Made by a program: the position numbers and the translations under genes. Of a DNA stretch of 64,000 nucleotides, positions 41,264 to 50,071 are shown one piece after another (the first letter of the stretch is position 1; every line of letters starts with the position of its first letter). The notes under the pieces are model-generated. The model searched no databases. It was given only the letters and a program-made list of their open reading frames with translations, and was not told the DNA's origin. The stretch lies in NCBI RefSeq assembly GCF_009749465.1, contig NZ_WBIS01000001.1, forward strand, positions 1,054,001 through 1,118,000, in the 5' to 3' direction. This DNA comes from Agromyces terreus (lineage in GTDB: Bacteria; Actinomycetota; Actinomycetes; Actinomycetales; Microbacteriaceae).

Positions 41264-42520
41264 TCAGTCGGGCAGTATGACCGGCATCGACTCGGTGACC
41301 GGATCGGTCACGCGAAGACCACGATACAGACTCTCGAACGTGTCGAGGGTGCGGGTGATGTCGTGCGCCTTGATGTACTTGGCGGACGACGCCTTCATGG
41401 CGTTGTACTCGTCGGGCGAGGCTTCGAGCACGGCCTGGAGCTTCGCGGCGAGGTCGGCCGGGTTGCTCGGTTCGAAGAGGTAGCCGTTCTCGCCGTCGTG
41501 CACGAGGTGCGGCAGCGCCATGGCGTTCGCGGCGACCACGGGCAGGGCCGAGGCCATGGCCTCCATCGTCACGATGCTCTGGAGTTCGGCGATGGAGGGC
41601 ATCGCGAGCACCGAGGCACGGTGGTACGCCTCGCGCAGCTCTTCGTCGGTGACGTAGCCGGTGAACGTGACGCGGTCGGCGATGCCGAGTTCGGTCGCGA
41701 GGTTCTCGAGGTTGCGCTTCTGGTCGCCGCCGCCGACGATCTCGACCTTCGCGTCGAGCGAGTCGGGCAGGAGCGTGAGCGCGCGCAGCAGCACGTCGAT
41801 CTGCTTCTCGCCCGTGACGCGGCCGACGAAGAGGATGCGGTTCTCGGTGCGCGGCTGCCAGTTCGGCGAGTACTTGTGCGCGTCGATGCCGCACGAGATG
41901 GCGTGCACGCCGGTGAGGCCGGTGTGCTTCTCGAGGAACTGCGCCGCCTTGAGCGTGGGCGTCGTGACGGACTCGGCCCGCCCGAAGGTGCGCCCGGCCG
42001 CCTTCCAGGCGAGGCCTACCGCCCACTCCTGCCACGCCTTGGGCAGCAGGGTGAACTCGAGCATGTTCTCGGGCATGAAGTGGTTGGTGCCCACGATGCG
42101 GATGCCGCGCTTCTCGGCCTCGATCGACAGACCGCGGCCGACGATGATGTGCGACTGGAAGTGCACGACATCGGGCTTGACGGCGTCGATGACGCGGGCG
42201 CTGTTCTGCTTGATGCGCCACGGCAGCGCGAACCGCAGCCAGTCGTGGGGGTACCAGCGCCAGCTGCGCAGGCGGTGCGCGGTGATCTCCTGGCCCTCGT
42301 GCACCTCGCGCCACGTGCCGTGCTTGCGGTTCGCCGCGGGGGCGACCACGTGCACCTCGTGCCCGCGTTCGACGAGGCCGGCCGCGAGTCGTTCGGCGAA
42401 CCTCGCGGCCCCGTTGACGTCGGGGGCGAAGGTGTCGGCGCCGATCAGGATGCGAAGCGGGCGTTCCGGCTCTGCGCGGTCGGCGGCATTTGGGGATGTC
42501 GCACCGGGAGTGTCAGACAC
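41264..42520 (-). CDS. glycosyltransferase family 4 (glycolipid-type)
   Basis: The 418-residue GT-B enzyme starts at GTG 42520. The N-terminal Rossmann domain begins RILIGADTFAPDVNGAARFAERLA, with THLR-like EITAHRLRSW and VVHFQSHIIVGRGL. The C-terminal donor-binding domain has FVGRVTGEKQIDVLLRAL, GGGDQKRNLE, FTGYVTDEELREAYHRA and the E-x7-E-type region SIAELQSIVTMEAMASALP. Such retaining GT4 enzymes add glucose or mannose to diacylglycerol or phosphatidylinositol in actinobacteria (MgtA/PimB-like). It is the first core gene beside the tRNA, 10 nt from it. Confidence 0.85.
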   Translation of the reverse strand: MSDTPGATSPNAADRAEPERPLRILIGADTFAPDVNGAARFAERLAAGLVERGHEVHVVAPAANRKHGTWREVHEGQEITAHRLRSWRWYPHDWLRFALPWRIKQNSARVIDAVKPDVVHFQSHIIVGRGLSIEAEKRGIRIVGTNHFMPENMLEFTLLPKAWQEWAVGLAWKAAGRTFGRAESVTTPTLKAAQFLEKHTGLTGVHAISCGIDAHKYSPNWQPRTENRILFVGRVTGEKQIDVLLRALTLLPDSLDAKVEIVGGGDQKRNLENLATELGIADRVTFTGYVTDEELREAYHRASVLAMPSIAELQSIVTMEAMASALPVVAANAMALPHLVHDGENGYLFEPSNPADLAAKLQAVLEASPDEYNAMKASSAKYIKAHDITRTLDTFESLYRGLRVTDPVTESMPVILPD

Positions 42521-42658
42521 GTGGAGATGTTCCTCACAATTCTGGGCGGCCGTTCGGCCGATCTCGCCACGACGCAGGGATGCCGGCGGGCGATGAGTTC
42601 GAAGATAGTCTACGCAGGACGCCGCGCCGGCGGCCGCGCGGGCATGTCGTCGCGGCGG

Positions 42659-43576
42659 TCAGAGCCTCGTCTGCGGGTGGTTGCGCGCGAGTAGGAACAC
42701 GCCCCACACGGCGATCGCCCCGGCGATGACGAACGTGATGTTCGCGAACACCCCGGCCTGGGATGCCTCGCCGAGCACGACGATGCCGATCACGACCGCG
42801 ACGATCGGGTCGACGACGGTGAGTCCGGCGATCACGAGGTCGGGCGGCCCCGACGCGTAGGCGTTCTGCACGAAGTACGCGCCGAGCGCCGTGGCGGCGA
42901 GCAGCCCCAGCACGCACGTGAACGTGAGCCAGTCGAACTCGCTCTGCTGCACCCGGCCGATGACGACCTTCGCGAGCGTGGCCACGAAGCCGTAGAGCAC
43001 GCCCGCCATGATGACGTAGAACACGGCGCGGATGCGGCTGCGGAACAGCCAGAACGCGATGCCGGCGGCGGCGAGCACGCAGCCGAGCAGGGTGAGGATC
43101 GTGATGAGCTGCCGGTCGGTCACGGGCTTGTCGACCGCCGTGAACGCGGCGACGCCGACGAAGAGGAACACGCCGCCCACGCACATCACGATCGCGATGA
43201 TCGACTTCGAGTTGAGCTTCACCTTGTTCACGCGGGAGTTCAGGATCGACGTGATCACGAGGGCGATGGCCCCGAGCGGCTGCACGACGATGATCGGCGC
43301 GAAGTACAGGCTCGAGAGCTGGAAGAAGATCGCGAGCCCGAGCATGACGGTGCCGATGACCCACGAGGGCCTGGAGAGCAGCAGCCAGAGTTGGCCGCCG
43401 GTCAGGCCCTTGCCGAACGAGTCCGCCGTGTGGGCCTCGACCTTGGTGACCCCGCGGTGCTGGAACTGGGCGCCGAGCGACAGGAAGACGGCCCCGATCA
43501 GGGCGAGCGGGATGCCGATGAACTGGGTGGGGTCGAGGGCGATCTGCTCGGTGAGGTCGCTCAGGTCAGGATCCAC
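42659..43576 (-). CDS. DMT-superfamily membrane transporter
   Basis: The 305-residue protein starts at GTG 43576 and has about nine to ten hydrophobic segments. The sequence order (LALIGAVFLSLGAQFQHRGV at the N-terminus, LYFAPIIVVQPLGAIALVITSILNSRV near residue 90, GLTVVDPIVAVVIGIVVLGE near 255) matches drug/metabolite transporter proteins related to the NIPA/EamA groups, in which the QPLG and late GE motifs recur. The substrate is unknown; NIPA-like relatives have been linked to magnesium. Separate from the downstream glycosyltransferase by 138 nt. Confidence 0.75.
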   Translation of the reverse strand: MDPDLSDLTEQIALDPTQFIGIPLALIGAVFLSLGAQFQHRGVTKVEAHTADSFGKGLTGGQLWLLLSRPSWVIGTVMLGLAIFFQLSSLYFAPIIVVQPLGAIALVITSILNSRVNKVKLNSKSIIAIVMCVGGVFLFVGVAAFTAVDKPVTDRQLITILTLLGCVLAAAGIAFWLFRSRIRAVFYVIMAGVLYGFVATLAKVVIGRVQQSEFDWLTFTCVLGLLAATALGAYFVQNAYASGPPDLVIAGLTVVDPIVAVVIGIVVLGEASQAGVFANITFVIAGAIAVWGVFLLARNHPQTRL

Positions 43577-43615
43577 GGAAAAACCCTACCGCCCCCGCGC
43601 CGATATCCTTGGCGA

Positions 43616-44182
43616 ATGGCCGTGCTTCCCATCCGCATCACCGGCGATCCGGTGCTCCACTCCCCCGCTCTCCCCGTCGACGACATCGACGACGGCATCC
43701 GCGAACTGGTGCGCGACATGTTCGAGACGATGGATGCCGCGCCGGGCGTGGGGCTCGCGGGGCCGCAGGTCGGCGTCCCGCTGCGGCTCTTCACGTTCGG
43801 CTGGACCGACGAGTCCGATCGCGAGTGGCGCGGGGTCGCCATCAACCCCGAACTCTGGATCACGCCCGCCGTTCCGGGCCACCCCGACCCCGACCTCGAG
43901 TCCGAGGGCTGTCTCTCGTTCCCGGGCGAGCGGTTCCCGCTGCGCCGTGCCGAGCGCGCCCTGCTGCGCGCCACCGATCTCGACGGCAACGCGTTCGAGA
44001 TCGAGGCCGAGGGGTGGCTGGCGCGCATCTTCCAGCACGAGTTCGACCACCTCGAGGGCACGCTCTACACCGACCGGCTCACCGACCGCGAGCAGCGCAT
44101 CGTCGCGAAGATCTGCCGCAAGGTCGGCTGGGGCGAGCCCGGCGTCTCGTGGATGCCGGGCGTCGACGACCTCGAGGCCTGA
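43616..44182 (+). CDS. def: peptide deformylase
   Basis: The 188-residue protein starts at ATG 43616. All three deformylase motifs are present: GVGLAGPQVG (residues about 43-52), EGCLSFPGE (about 101-109, Cys metal ligand) and HEFDHLEGTLY (about 142-152, two His ligands and catalytic Glu). It removes the formyl group from nascent proteins with an Fe2+-type metal centre. Short promoter region of 39 nt shared with the divergent DMT gene. Typical core gene; more than one copy per genome is common in actinobacteria. Confidence 0.95.
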   Translation: MAVLPIRITGDPVLHSPALPVDDIDDGIRELVRDMFETMDAAPGVGLAGPQVGVPLRLFTFGWTDESDREWRGVAINPELWITPAVPGHPDPDLESEGCLSFPGERFPLRRAERALLRATDLDGNAFEIEAEGWLARIFQHEFDHLEGTLYTDRLTDREQRIVAKICRKVGWGEPGVSWMPGVDDLEA

Positions 44183-44224
44183 CCGACGACCTTCCGGGCT
44201 CGCGGCATCCGCTCGCGGTTCGGA

Positions 44225-44530
44225 TCAGGTGAACGCGCGGATGCCCGCGGCGACGGCCGCCGCGACCACCACCACGACCACGAACGGCACCCGCAGCGCG
44301 TAGAGGGCCGCGGCCACGATGACCGCCGGCACGCGGGCGTCGAGCACGATCGCCTGCCCGGCGCCGAGGGTCTGCACCACGATGAGCGCCGCCAGCAGCG
44401 CCACGGTCAGCAGGTCGGCGATGCGCGCCGGGCGTTCCCGCTCGAGGAACCCGGCGGGCACCACGTAGCCGCCGAGCTTCAGCGCGAGCGTCGCCGCGGT
44501 CGCGATGAGGATCACATGCCAGGTCGTCAC
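44225..44530 (-). CDS. azlD: AzlD family branched-chain amino acid transport protein
   Basis: The 101-residue membrane protein starts at GTG 44530, overlapping the AzlC stop as GTGA. Three to four hydrophobic segments are visible: WHVILIATAATLALKLGGYV at the start, ADLLTVALLAALIVVQTL in the middle and a Val/Ala-rich C-terminus. Length and the KLGGYVVP region match AzlD. With AzlC it forms an exporter of branched-chain amino acids or analogues. Confidence 0.9.
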   Translation of the reverse strand: MTTWHVILIATAATLALKLGGYVVPAGFLERERPARIADLLTVALLAALIVVQTLGAGQAIVLDARVPAVIVAAALYALRVPFVVVVVVAAAVAAGIRAFT

Positions 44531-45234
44531 GCGGACCCCCTGCGGCCGAACCAGTCGAACCACCCGACGACGAGGGCGACGGATGCCGCGACGAGCACGG
44601 GCAGCCCGGGCACGAGCACGGGCGTGGTCGCCGCCGCGACGATCGCCGCGCCCACGGCCACCGCACCGGCCTGCCGCCGTTTCAGTCGCGGCCAGAGGAG
44701 CCCGAGGAACGCGGCCGCGGCCGCGGCATCCAGCCCCCACGCCCTCGTGTCGCCGAGCGCGTCGCCGATGAGCGCGCCGAGCAGGGTCGTGAGGTTCCAG
44801 CCGACGAAGACGATCGTGCCGGTCAACCAGAAGCCGAGACGCGCCGACCGCTCGTCGGACTGGGCGAGCGCGACCGCGGTGGACTCGTCGATCGTGAGCC
44901 AGGCCGCGCCGACGCGCCGCATCGGACCGCCGTCGTCGACGACCGGCTTCATGCGCATGCCGTAGACGACGTTGCGCACCCCGAGCAGCGCGGCCGCCGC
45001 GATGGCGGGGCCGGCCGAGGCCGGGCCGCCGCCGGCGAGCACGCCGATGAGCGCGAACTGCGAACCGCCCGTGAACATCACGAGGCTGAGGAACATCGTC
45101 TGCCAGACGTCGAGGCCCGAGGCCACCGAGAGCGCCCCGAACGAGATGCCGTACGCGGCCGTCGCGAGCCCGACCGAGAGCGAGTCGCGGATGACGGCAC
45201 GGCGGGCCGGATCGGCCGCGGTCACCTCGCCCAT
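44527..45234 (-). CDS. azlC: AzlC family amino acid permease
   Basis: The 235-residue membrane protein starts at ATG 45234; the longer open frame upstream runs back into the tRNA-Asn region and is not plausible. Family landmarks are GLATAAYGISFGALSVASGLD near residue 25, SLVMFTGGSQFALIGVLAGGG near 50, and GVRNVVYGMRMKP near 85, followed by WLTIDESTAVAL. About seven hydrophobic segments. Forms a two-component exporter with AzlD, coupled by the 4-nt overlap. Confidence 0.92.
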   Translation of the reverse strand: MGEVTAADPARRAVIRDSLSVGLATAAYGISFGALSVASGLDVWQTMFLSLVMFTGGSQFALIGVLAGGGPASAGPAIAAAALLGVRNVVYGMRMKPVVDDGGPMRRVGAAWLTIDESTAVALAQSDERSARLGFWLTGTIVFVGWNLTTLLGALIGDALGDTRAWGLDAAAAAAFLGLLWPRLKRRQAGAVAVGAAIVAAATTPVLVPGLPVLVAASVALVVGWFDWFGRRGSA

Positions 45235-45306
45235 CTGCGCACCCTCGGATCGACACTGCCCTCGCACCGCGGAAGCACCACGGGTTCGTGGCCGAGGCGG
45301 TGCAGA

Positions 45307-45336
45307 AAACCCCGCATCCGTGAGGATGCGGGGTTT
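45307..45336 (-). terminator. rho-independent terminator after tRNA-Asn
   Basis: A perfect 13-bp stem, aaaccccgcatcc (45307-45319) and ggatgcggggttt (45324-45336), with a 4-nt loop lies 3 nt beyond the tRNA 3' end. On the minus strand it ends in a T-run. A clear intrinsic terminator. Confidence 0.9.
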
Positions 45337-45339
45337 CGA

Positions 45340-45415
45340 TGGCTCCCCCACTTGGACTCGAACCAAGAACCTATCGGTTAACAGCCGATTGCTCTGCCAA
45401 TTGAGCTATGGAGGA
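45340..45415 (-). tRNA. tRNA-Asn (GTT)
   Basis: Seventy-six nt on the minus strand including encoded CCA. Acceptor TCCTCCA pairs with TGGGGGA, the D arm is GCTCAATTGGCAGAGC, the anticodon loop is CTGTTAA giving anticodon GTT, and the T loop is TTCGAGT. Followed at once by a strong terminator. Confidence 0.97.
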
Positions 45416-45504
45416 TCGTGCATGTTCTGCAGCGGATTCACTCTAGCAAAACGCGCGCGTCACACCAATTCGAGCGACCCTCGGAACCCGACGCGCGCGC
45501 ACCC

Positions 45505-46455
45505 TCAGTATCCGGCGTGCAGGTCGATGCGGCCCACCCACTCGCCGCGACCGAGGAACGCCGCGACGTTGGCCTGCACGCGCGCCGCGAAGAGCGGAAC
45601 CGTCATCGCCTCGGTGTCGGCGACATGCGGCGTGACGAGCGCGTTGTCGAGCTGCCAGAGCGGATGCCCCGCGGGCAGCGGTTCGGGTTCGGTCACGTCA
45701 AGGCCGGCACCGCCGAGGCGGCCGCTCGCGAGCTCCGCGACGAGCGCGTCGGTGTCGACGAGCGCACCGCGGGCGACGTTGACGAGCACCGCGCCGTCGG
45801 GCAGGAGCGCGAGCTCGCGGGCGCCGACCATGCCCCTCGTGCGCTCGGTGAGCGCCGCCGCGAGGAACAGCACCTCGGCGTCGCCGAGCACGTCGCGCAG
45901 CGCGGCATCCGTCACCGTGCGGGCCGCGCCCGCGACCGCGACCTCGCTGCGCCGCACGACCGTCGCCTCGACGCCGAACGGCTCCAGCAGGCGCAGCAGC
46001 TCCTCGGTGATGCCGCCGCCCCCGACCACGACCACGCGGGCGCCGAAGAGCGACCGGCCGCGCTCGTCGGCCTCCCACTCGCGGGCGCGCGCTCGACGCG
46101 GCGACTCGCGCAGAACGCCCAGCGCGAGCATGAGGGCGTGCTCGGCGACGGGCCGCGCGTACGAGCCCTTCGCGCTCGTCCAGACCCGTCCGTCGTCGCG
46201 GAAGCGCTCGAGCGTGGCCGCGAACGAGTCGACGCCGGCCCACGGCAACTGCACCCACGAGACATCCGGATGCCGCTCCAACGCGTCGGCCAGCTTTGCC
46301 GCGCCCGAGTTCGCGACCCACACGATGCCGCGCGTCGCCGCGCCCAGCGGCACGACCGTGCCCCCCGCGCGCCGCACGGCCTCGACCACGGACGCGTCAT
46401 CGCCCGGGAGCACCGAGACGGCGCCGGATGCCGCGGACCGCGCGTCGACCGTCAC
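45505..46455 (-). CDS. D-isomer-specific 2-hydroxyacid dehydrogenase
   Basis: The 316-residue protein starts at GTG 46455, overlapping the ABC ATPase stop as GTGA. The NAD-binding domain has VVVVGGGGITEELLRLL, a variant of the usual GxGxxG. Substrate/catalytic blocks follow: LLPDGAVLVNVARGALVDTDAL with the catalytic Arg, LDVTEPEPLPAGHPLW, and NALVTPHVAD with the catalytic His. This is the family of D-lactate, glyoxylate and phosphoglycerate dehydrogenases; the substrate is not assignable. Linkage to the peptide transporter operon is by overlap, not by known biochemistry. Confidence 0.85.
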   Translation of the reverse strand: MTVDARSAASGAVSVLPGDDASVVEAVRRAGGTVVPLGAATRGIVWVANSGAAKLADALERHPDVSWVQLPWAGVDSFAATLERFRDDGRVWTSAKGSYARPVAEHALMLALGVLRESPRRARAREWEADERGRSLFGARVVVVGGGGITEELLRLLEPFGVEATVVRRSEVAVAGAARTVTDAALRDVLGDAEVLFLAAALTERTRGMVGARELALLPDGAVLVNVARGALVDTDALVAELASGRLGGAGLDVTEPEPLPAGHPLWQLDNALVTPHVADTEAMTVPLFAARVQANVAAFLGRGEWVGRIDLHAGY

Positions 46456-47309
46456 GCGCCGATGCCCTCGTCGACCTCGTCGATCACGGCGTGGCCGTCG
46501 TCGAGCGCGCCGGCCAACGCCGCGACGTACGGATGGCTCGGATCGTGGAACACCTCTTCGATGGTGCCGAGCGCCGCCAGGTTTCCGCGGTCGAGCACGG
46601 CGATGCGGTCGGCGGTGCGCCGCAGCACGGGAAGGTCGTGGCTGATGAGCAGCGCCGAGAACCGCTGGCGTTCGCGCAGTTCGCCGATGAGCTGGGCGAC
46701 GGCGTCGCGCACCGTGAGGTCGATGCCGGCCGTCGGCTCGTCGGCGATGAGCACCGACGGCCCGAGCACGAGCGCCCGGGCGAGGGCGACCCGCTGCCGC
46801 TGCCCGCCGCTCAGCTCGTAGGGGTACTTCTCGAGGTGGCCGAGCGGGAGGCGCACGCTGTCGAGCATCGTCGCGACCCGGGTCGCGAGCGCACGCTGGT
46901 TGTAGCGGCGGTCGCGTTCGAGGATCGGCTCGCCGATGATCTCGGCGACGCTCCGGTCGGCCGGCAGCCGGGAGCCGGCGTCTTGCGCGAGGTATCCGAC
47001 GTGGAACTGCAGCTCGGGGATGCGCCGCTTCGGCAGGCCGCGGAGCCGGTGGCCGAGCACGGATGCCTCGCCGCCCGTGATGACCGGCCGCGCGTCGCTC
47101 GAGCGCGGGTCGAGGGCGACCCCCGAGAGCACCCGGGCGAGCGTGCTCTTGCCGCTGCCCGCGCTGCCGAGGAGCCCGACGACCTCGCCGGGGGCGATGG
47201 TGAGGCTCAGGCCGTGCAGTGCGACGTGGGCGGGGCTCGGGCCCTTGGCGGGGTACTCGAGGGTCAGGTCGCTGAGCGCGATCGGGTACCCGTGCTCGGT
47301 CGGGGCCAT
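46452..47309 (-). CDS. ABC transporter ATPase, third nucleotide-binding subunit of the peptide operon
   Basis: The 285-residue ATPase has Walker A GSAGSGKST near residue 48, signature LSGGQRQR near 168, Walker B SVLIADEP near 188 and the H-loop in LLISHDLPVL. It ends with the oligopeptide-type HPYVAALAGAL tail. It overlaps the dual ATPase gene by 1 nt (TGATG) and the dehydrogenase by 4. The operon already has a two-domain ATPase, so this makes three nucleotide-binding domains for one pair of permeases; it could be an alternative partner or serve another permease. Confidence 0.9.
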   Translation of the reverse strand: MAPTEHGYPIALSDLTLEYPAKGPSPAHVALHGLSLTIAPGEVVGLLGSAGSGKSTLARVLSGVALDPRSSDARPVITGGEASVLGHRLRGLPKRRIPELQFHVGYLAQDAGSRLPADRSVAEIIGEPILERDRRYNQRALATRVATMLDSVRLPLGHLEKYPYELSGGQRQRVALARALVLGPSVLIADEPTAGIDLTVRDAVAQLIGELRERQRFSALLISHDLPVLRRTADRIAVLDRGNLAALGTIEEVFHDPSHPYVAALAGALDDGHAVIDEVDEGIGA

Positions 47310-48997
47310 CAGTCGCCCTCTCGCAGACGTCGGAGCTGTTCGCGGCGCTCGGCCTGGAGCGCCGGGTCGGGCACCGGCAGCGACGCGAGCAGCCGCTGCG
47401 TGTAGGCCTGCTGCGGCGAACCGAGCACCTCGGCACCCGTGCCCTCTTCGACGAGTTCGCCGTGGTACAGCACCGCGATGCGGTCGGCGAGGATGTCGAC
47501 GACGGCGAGGTCGTGGCTGATGAACAGCGACGCGAACCCGAACTCGCGCTGCAGCTCGGCGAACAGCTCGAGCACGCGGGCCTGCACCGACACGTCGAGC
47601 GCGGAGGTCGGCTCGTCGGCGATGAGCAGTTCGGGCTCGAGGGCGAGCGAACGCGCGAGGCTCGCGCGCTGGCGCTGACCGCCGCTCAGCTCGTGCGGGT
47701 ACCGATCGCCGTACGCCTTCGGGAGCTGCACGGCCTCGAGCAGTTCGTCGACCCGCGCACGCGCGGATCGTGCGTCGCGTGCACGGCCGTGGATGATGAG
47801 CGGCTCGGCCACGCACTCGGCGATCGTGAGCAACGGGTTGAAGCTCGACGCGGGATCTTGGAAGACGAAGCCGATGCGGCTGCGCAGCGGCCGGAACTCG
47901 CGCTCGCGGATGCCGTTCATCTCGGCGCCGAGCACGTCGAGCGAACCGCCGGTGACCTTCGTCAGGCCCGCGATGGCGCGGCCGATGGTGGTCTTGCCCG
48001 ACCCCGACTCGCCCACGAGGCCGAGCACCTCGCCGGGGCGGATCACGAGGTCGACGCCGCGCACGGCGCGGAACCCCGAACTGCCGAACCGGCCCGGGTA
48101 CTCGATCTCGAGGCCCTGCGCGCGCACCACGGGCGTCTGCTCGGCCCAGCCCTCGGGCCGGGCGGCCGCGCGCGCCTCGGCGTGCACGGTGCCGTGGCCG
48201 ACGAACGGCACGGCCGCGAGCAGCGCCTTCGTGTACTCGTGCTGCGGGCTGGAGAAGAGGTCGTCGACGTCGGCCTGCTCGACGAGGTTGCCCTGGTACA
48301 TCACGGCGACGCGGTCGGCGAGATCGGCCACGACGCCCATGTTGTGGGTGATGAGCACGATCGCGGCGCCGAATTCGTCGCGGCACCGGCGCAGCAGGTC
48401 GAGGATCTCGGCCTGCACGGTGACGTCCAGCGCCGTGGTGGGCTCGTCGGCGACGATGAGGCCGGGCTCGAGCACGAGCGCCATCGCGATGACGATGCGC
48501 TGCTTCTGCCCGCCCGAGAACTGGTGCGGGAAGTGGTCGACCCGTTGCTCGGGCTCGGGGATCCCGACGCGGCCGAGCATCTCGATCGCCTTCGCCCGAG
48601 CCTCCTTCTTCGAGATCTCGCCGTGGGCGCGCAGGCCCTCCATGATCTGCCACCCGACCGTGTAGACCGGGTTCAGCGCGGTCGACGGCTCCTGGAAGAC
48701 CATCGCGACATCGGTGCCGCGGATGTCGCGGAGCCGCTGCCTGGACAGCGTGACGACGTCGTTCTCATGGGTGCCCGCCCGGTTCGACAGCACGACCGCA
48801 CCGCTCGCGGTGGCGGTTTCGGGCAGCAGCCCGAGGATCGTCTTCGCCGTGACGGTCTTGCCGCTGCCGGACTCGCCGACGATCGCGAGCACCTCGCCGC
48901 GCTGCACCGAGAGCGACACGTCGTCGACCGCCTTCACCGCTCCGGCGTCGGTCGCGAACGAGACGCCGAGGTTCCTGATGTCGACCACCGTGCTCAT
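47309..48997 (-). CDS. peptide ABC transporter, dual ATPase (DppD-DppF fusion type)
   Basis: The 562-residue protein starts at ATG 48997, overlapping the permease stop as ATGA. It has two complete ABC domains: Walker A GESGSGKTVTAK near residue 40 and GESGSGKTTIGR near 335; signatures FSGGQKQR and LSGGQRQR; Walker B LIVADEPTTALD and LLIADEPTSALD. Each domain ends with an oligopeptide/dipeptide-type C-terminal segment (HEYTKALLAAVP, QAYTQRLLASLP). It energises uptake by the DppB/DppC-like permeases. Confidence 0.95.
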   Translation of the reverse strand: MSTVVDIRNLGVSFATDAGAVKAVDDVSLSVQRGEVLAIVGESGSGKTVTAKTILGLLPETATASGAVVLSNRAGTHENDVVTLSRQRLRDIRGTDVAMVFQEPSTALNPVYTVGWQIMEGLRAHGEISKKEARAKAIEMLGRVGIPEPEQRVDHFPHQFSGGQKQRIVIAMALVLEPGLIVADEPTTALDVTVQAEILDLLRRCRDEFGAAIVLITHNMGVVADLADRVAVMYQGNLVEQADVDDLFSSPQHEYTKALLAAVPFVGHGTVHAEARAAARPEGWAEQTPVVRAQGLEIEYPGRFGSSGFRAVRGVDLVIRPGEVLGLVGESGSGKTTIGRAIAGLTKVTGGSLDVLGAEMNGIREREFRPLRSRIGFVFQDPASSFNPLLTIAECVAEPLIIHGRARDARSARARVDELLEAVQLPKAYGDRYPHELSGGQRQRASLARSLALEPELLIADEPTSALDVSVQARVLELFAELQREFGFASLFISHDLAVVDILADRIAVLYHGELVEEGTGAEVLGSPQQAYTQRLLASLPVPDPALQAERREQLRRLREGD

Positions 48998-50070
48998 GGC
49001 TTGACCTCGATTCCGTGCTCGTCGAAGGATTCCCCGTCTTCGAGGCCCCTGAGGCCACCGGGCCCCGCCTCGAGCGTGCCGCCGGGCACGACGGAGGTCT
49101 CGGCCACCTGGCCCGCGGCCTTCGCCACCCGGCGCCGGCCGCGCAGTCGCGGGTCGGCCAGGTCGTTCAGGCTCTCGCCGACGAGCGTGATGCCGAGCAC
49201 CGTGAACACGATCGCGAGACCGGGGAAGAGCGCGGTCCACCAGATGCCGCTCGTGACGTCGGACTGGGCCTTGTTGAGGTCGTAGCCCCACTCTGCTGCG
49301 GCGGTCGGCTCGATGCCGAAGCCGAGGAAGCCGAGGGCGGCCATCGTGAGGATCGCCTCCGACGAGTTCAGCGTGATGATGAGCGGGAGCGTGCGGGTCG
49401 CGTTGCGCAGCACGTGCTTGAACACGACGCGCGAGTTCGACGCGCCGAGCACCTTGGCCGACTCGACGTAGGCCTCGGCCTTGATGCGCACCGTCTCGGC
49501 CCGGATCACGCGGAAGTACTGCGGGATGAACACGACCGTGATCGACCCCGCGGCCGCGAGCACGCCCGCCCAGAGCCCCGACTGCCCGCCCGAGATCACG
49601 ATCGAGAGCACGATCGCGAGCAGCAGCGAGGGGAACGCGTAGATCGCGTCGCACACGACGACGAGCACGCGGTCGAGCCATCCGCCGAAGTAGCCCGAGT
49701 ACAGGCCGAGGGCGACGCCGATGAAGATCGAGAGCAGCACCGCGACGATGATGACCACGATCGCGGTCTGCGTGCCCCAGATGACCCTCGAGAGCACGTC
49801 GTAGCCGCCCACGGTCGTGCCGAACGGGTGCTCGAGCGACGGGGGCTGCTGCGTGCCGAACGCGCCCGACGCGTCTTTGCGCTGGGCGAACCCGTAGGGG
49901 GCGAGCACCGGGGCGAGCAGCGACGTCAGGATGAACACGCCGACCATGACGAGTCCGGCGACGAGCATGCCGCGCTGCAGGCCGACGCTCTGGCGCACCT
50001 GGTGCACGACGGGGAGCCGGTCGCGCAGGCGCCGCTTCGGCGGGGCGACGGTGGCGGATGCCGCGGTCAT
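48994..50070 (-). CDS. peptide ABC transporter permease, DppC type
   Basis: The 358-residue permease starts at ATG 50070, 1 nt after the DppB stop. A cytoplasmic N-terminus is followed by TM1 (MLVAGLVMVGVFILTSLLAP), an extracytoplasmic loop with HPFGTTVGGYDVLSRVIWG, and four to five further segments. The coupling EAA motif is YVESAKVLGASNSRVVFKHV near residue 215. The C-terminal 50 residues are a hydrophilic tail longer than usual (RGRRRVAKAAGQVAETS and on). Imports peptides or nickel-like ligands with its partner. Confidence 0.95.
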   Translation of the reverse strand: MTAASATVAPPKRRLRDRLPVVHQVRQSVGLQRGMLVAGLVMVGVFILTSLLAPVLAPYGFAQRKDASGAFGTQQPPSLEHPFGTTVGGYDVLSRVIWGTQTAIVVIIVAVLLSIFIGVALGLYSGYFGGWLDRVLVVVCDAIYAFPSLLLAIVLSIVISGGQSGLWAGVLAAAGSITVVFIPQYFRVIRAETVRIKAEAYVESAKVLGASNSRVVFKHVLRNATRTLPLIITLNSSEAILTMAALGFLGFGIEPTAAAEWGYDLNKAQSDVTSGIWWTALFPGLAIVFTVLGITLVGESLNDLADPRLRGRRRVAKAAGQVAETSVVPGGTLEAGPGGLRGLEDGESFDEHGIEVKP

Positions 50071-50071
50071 G

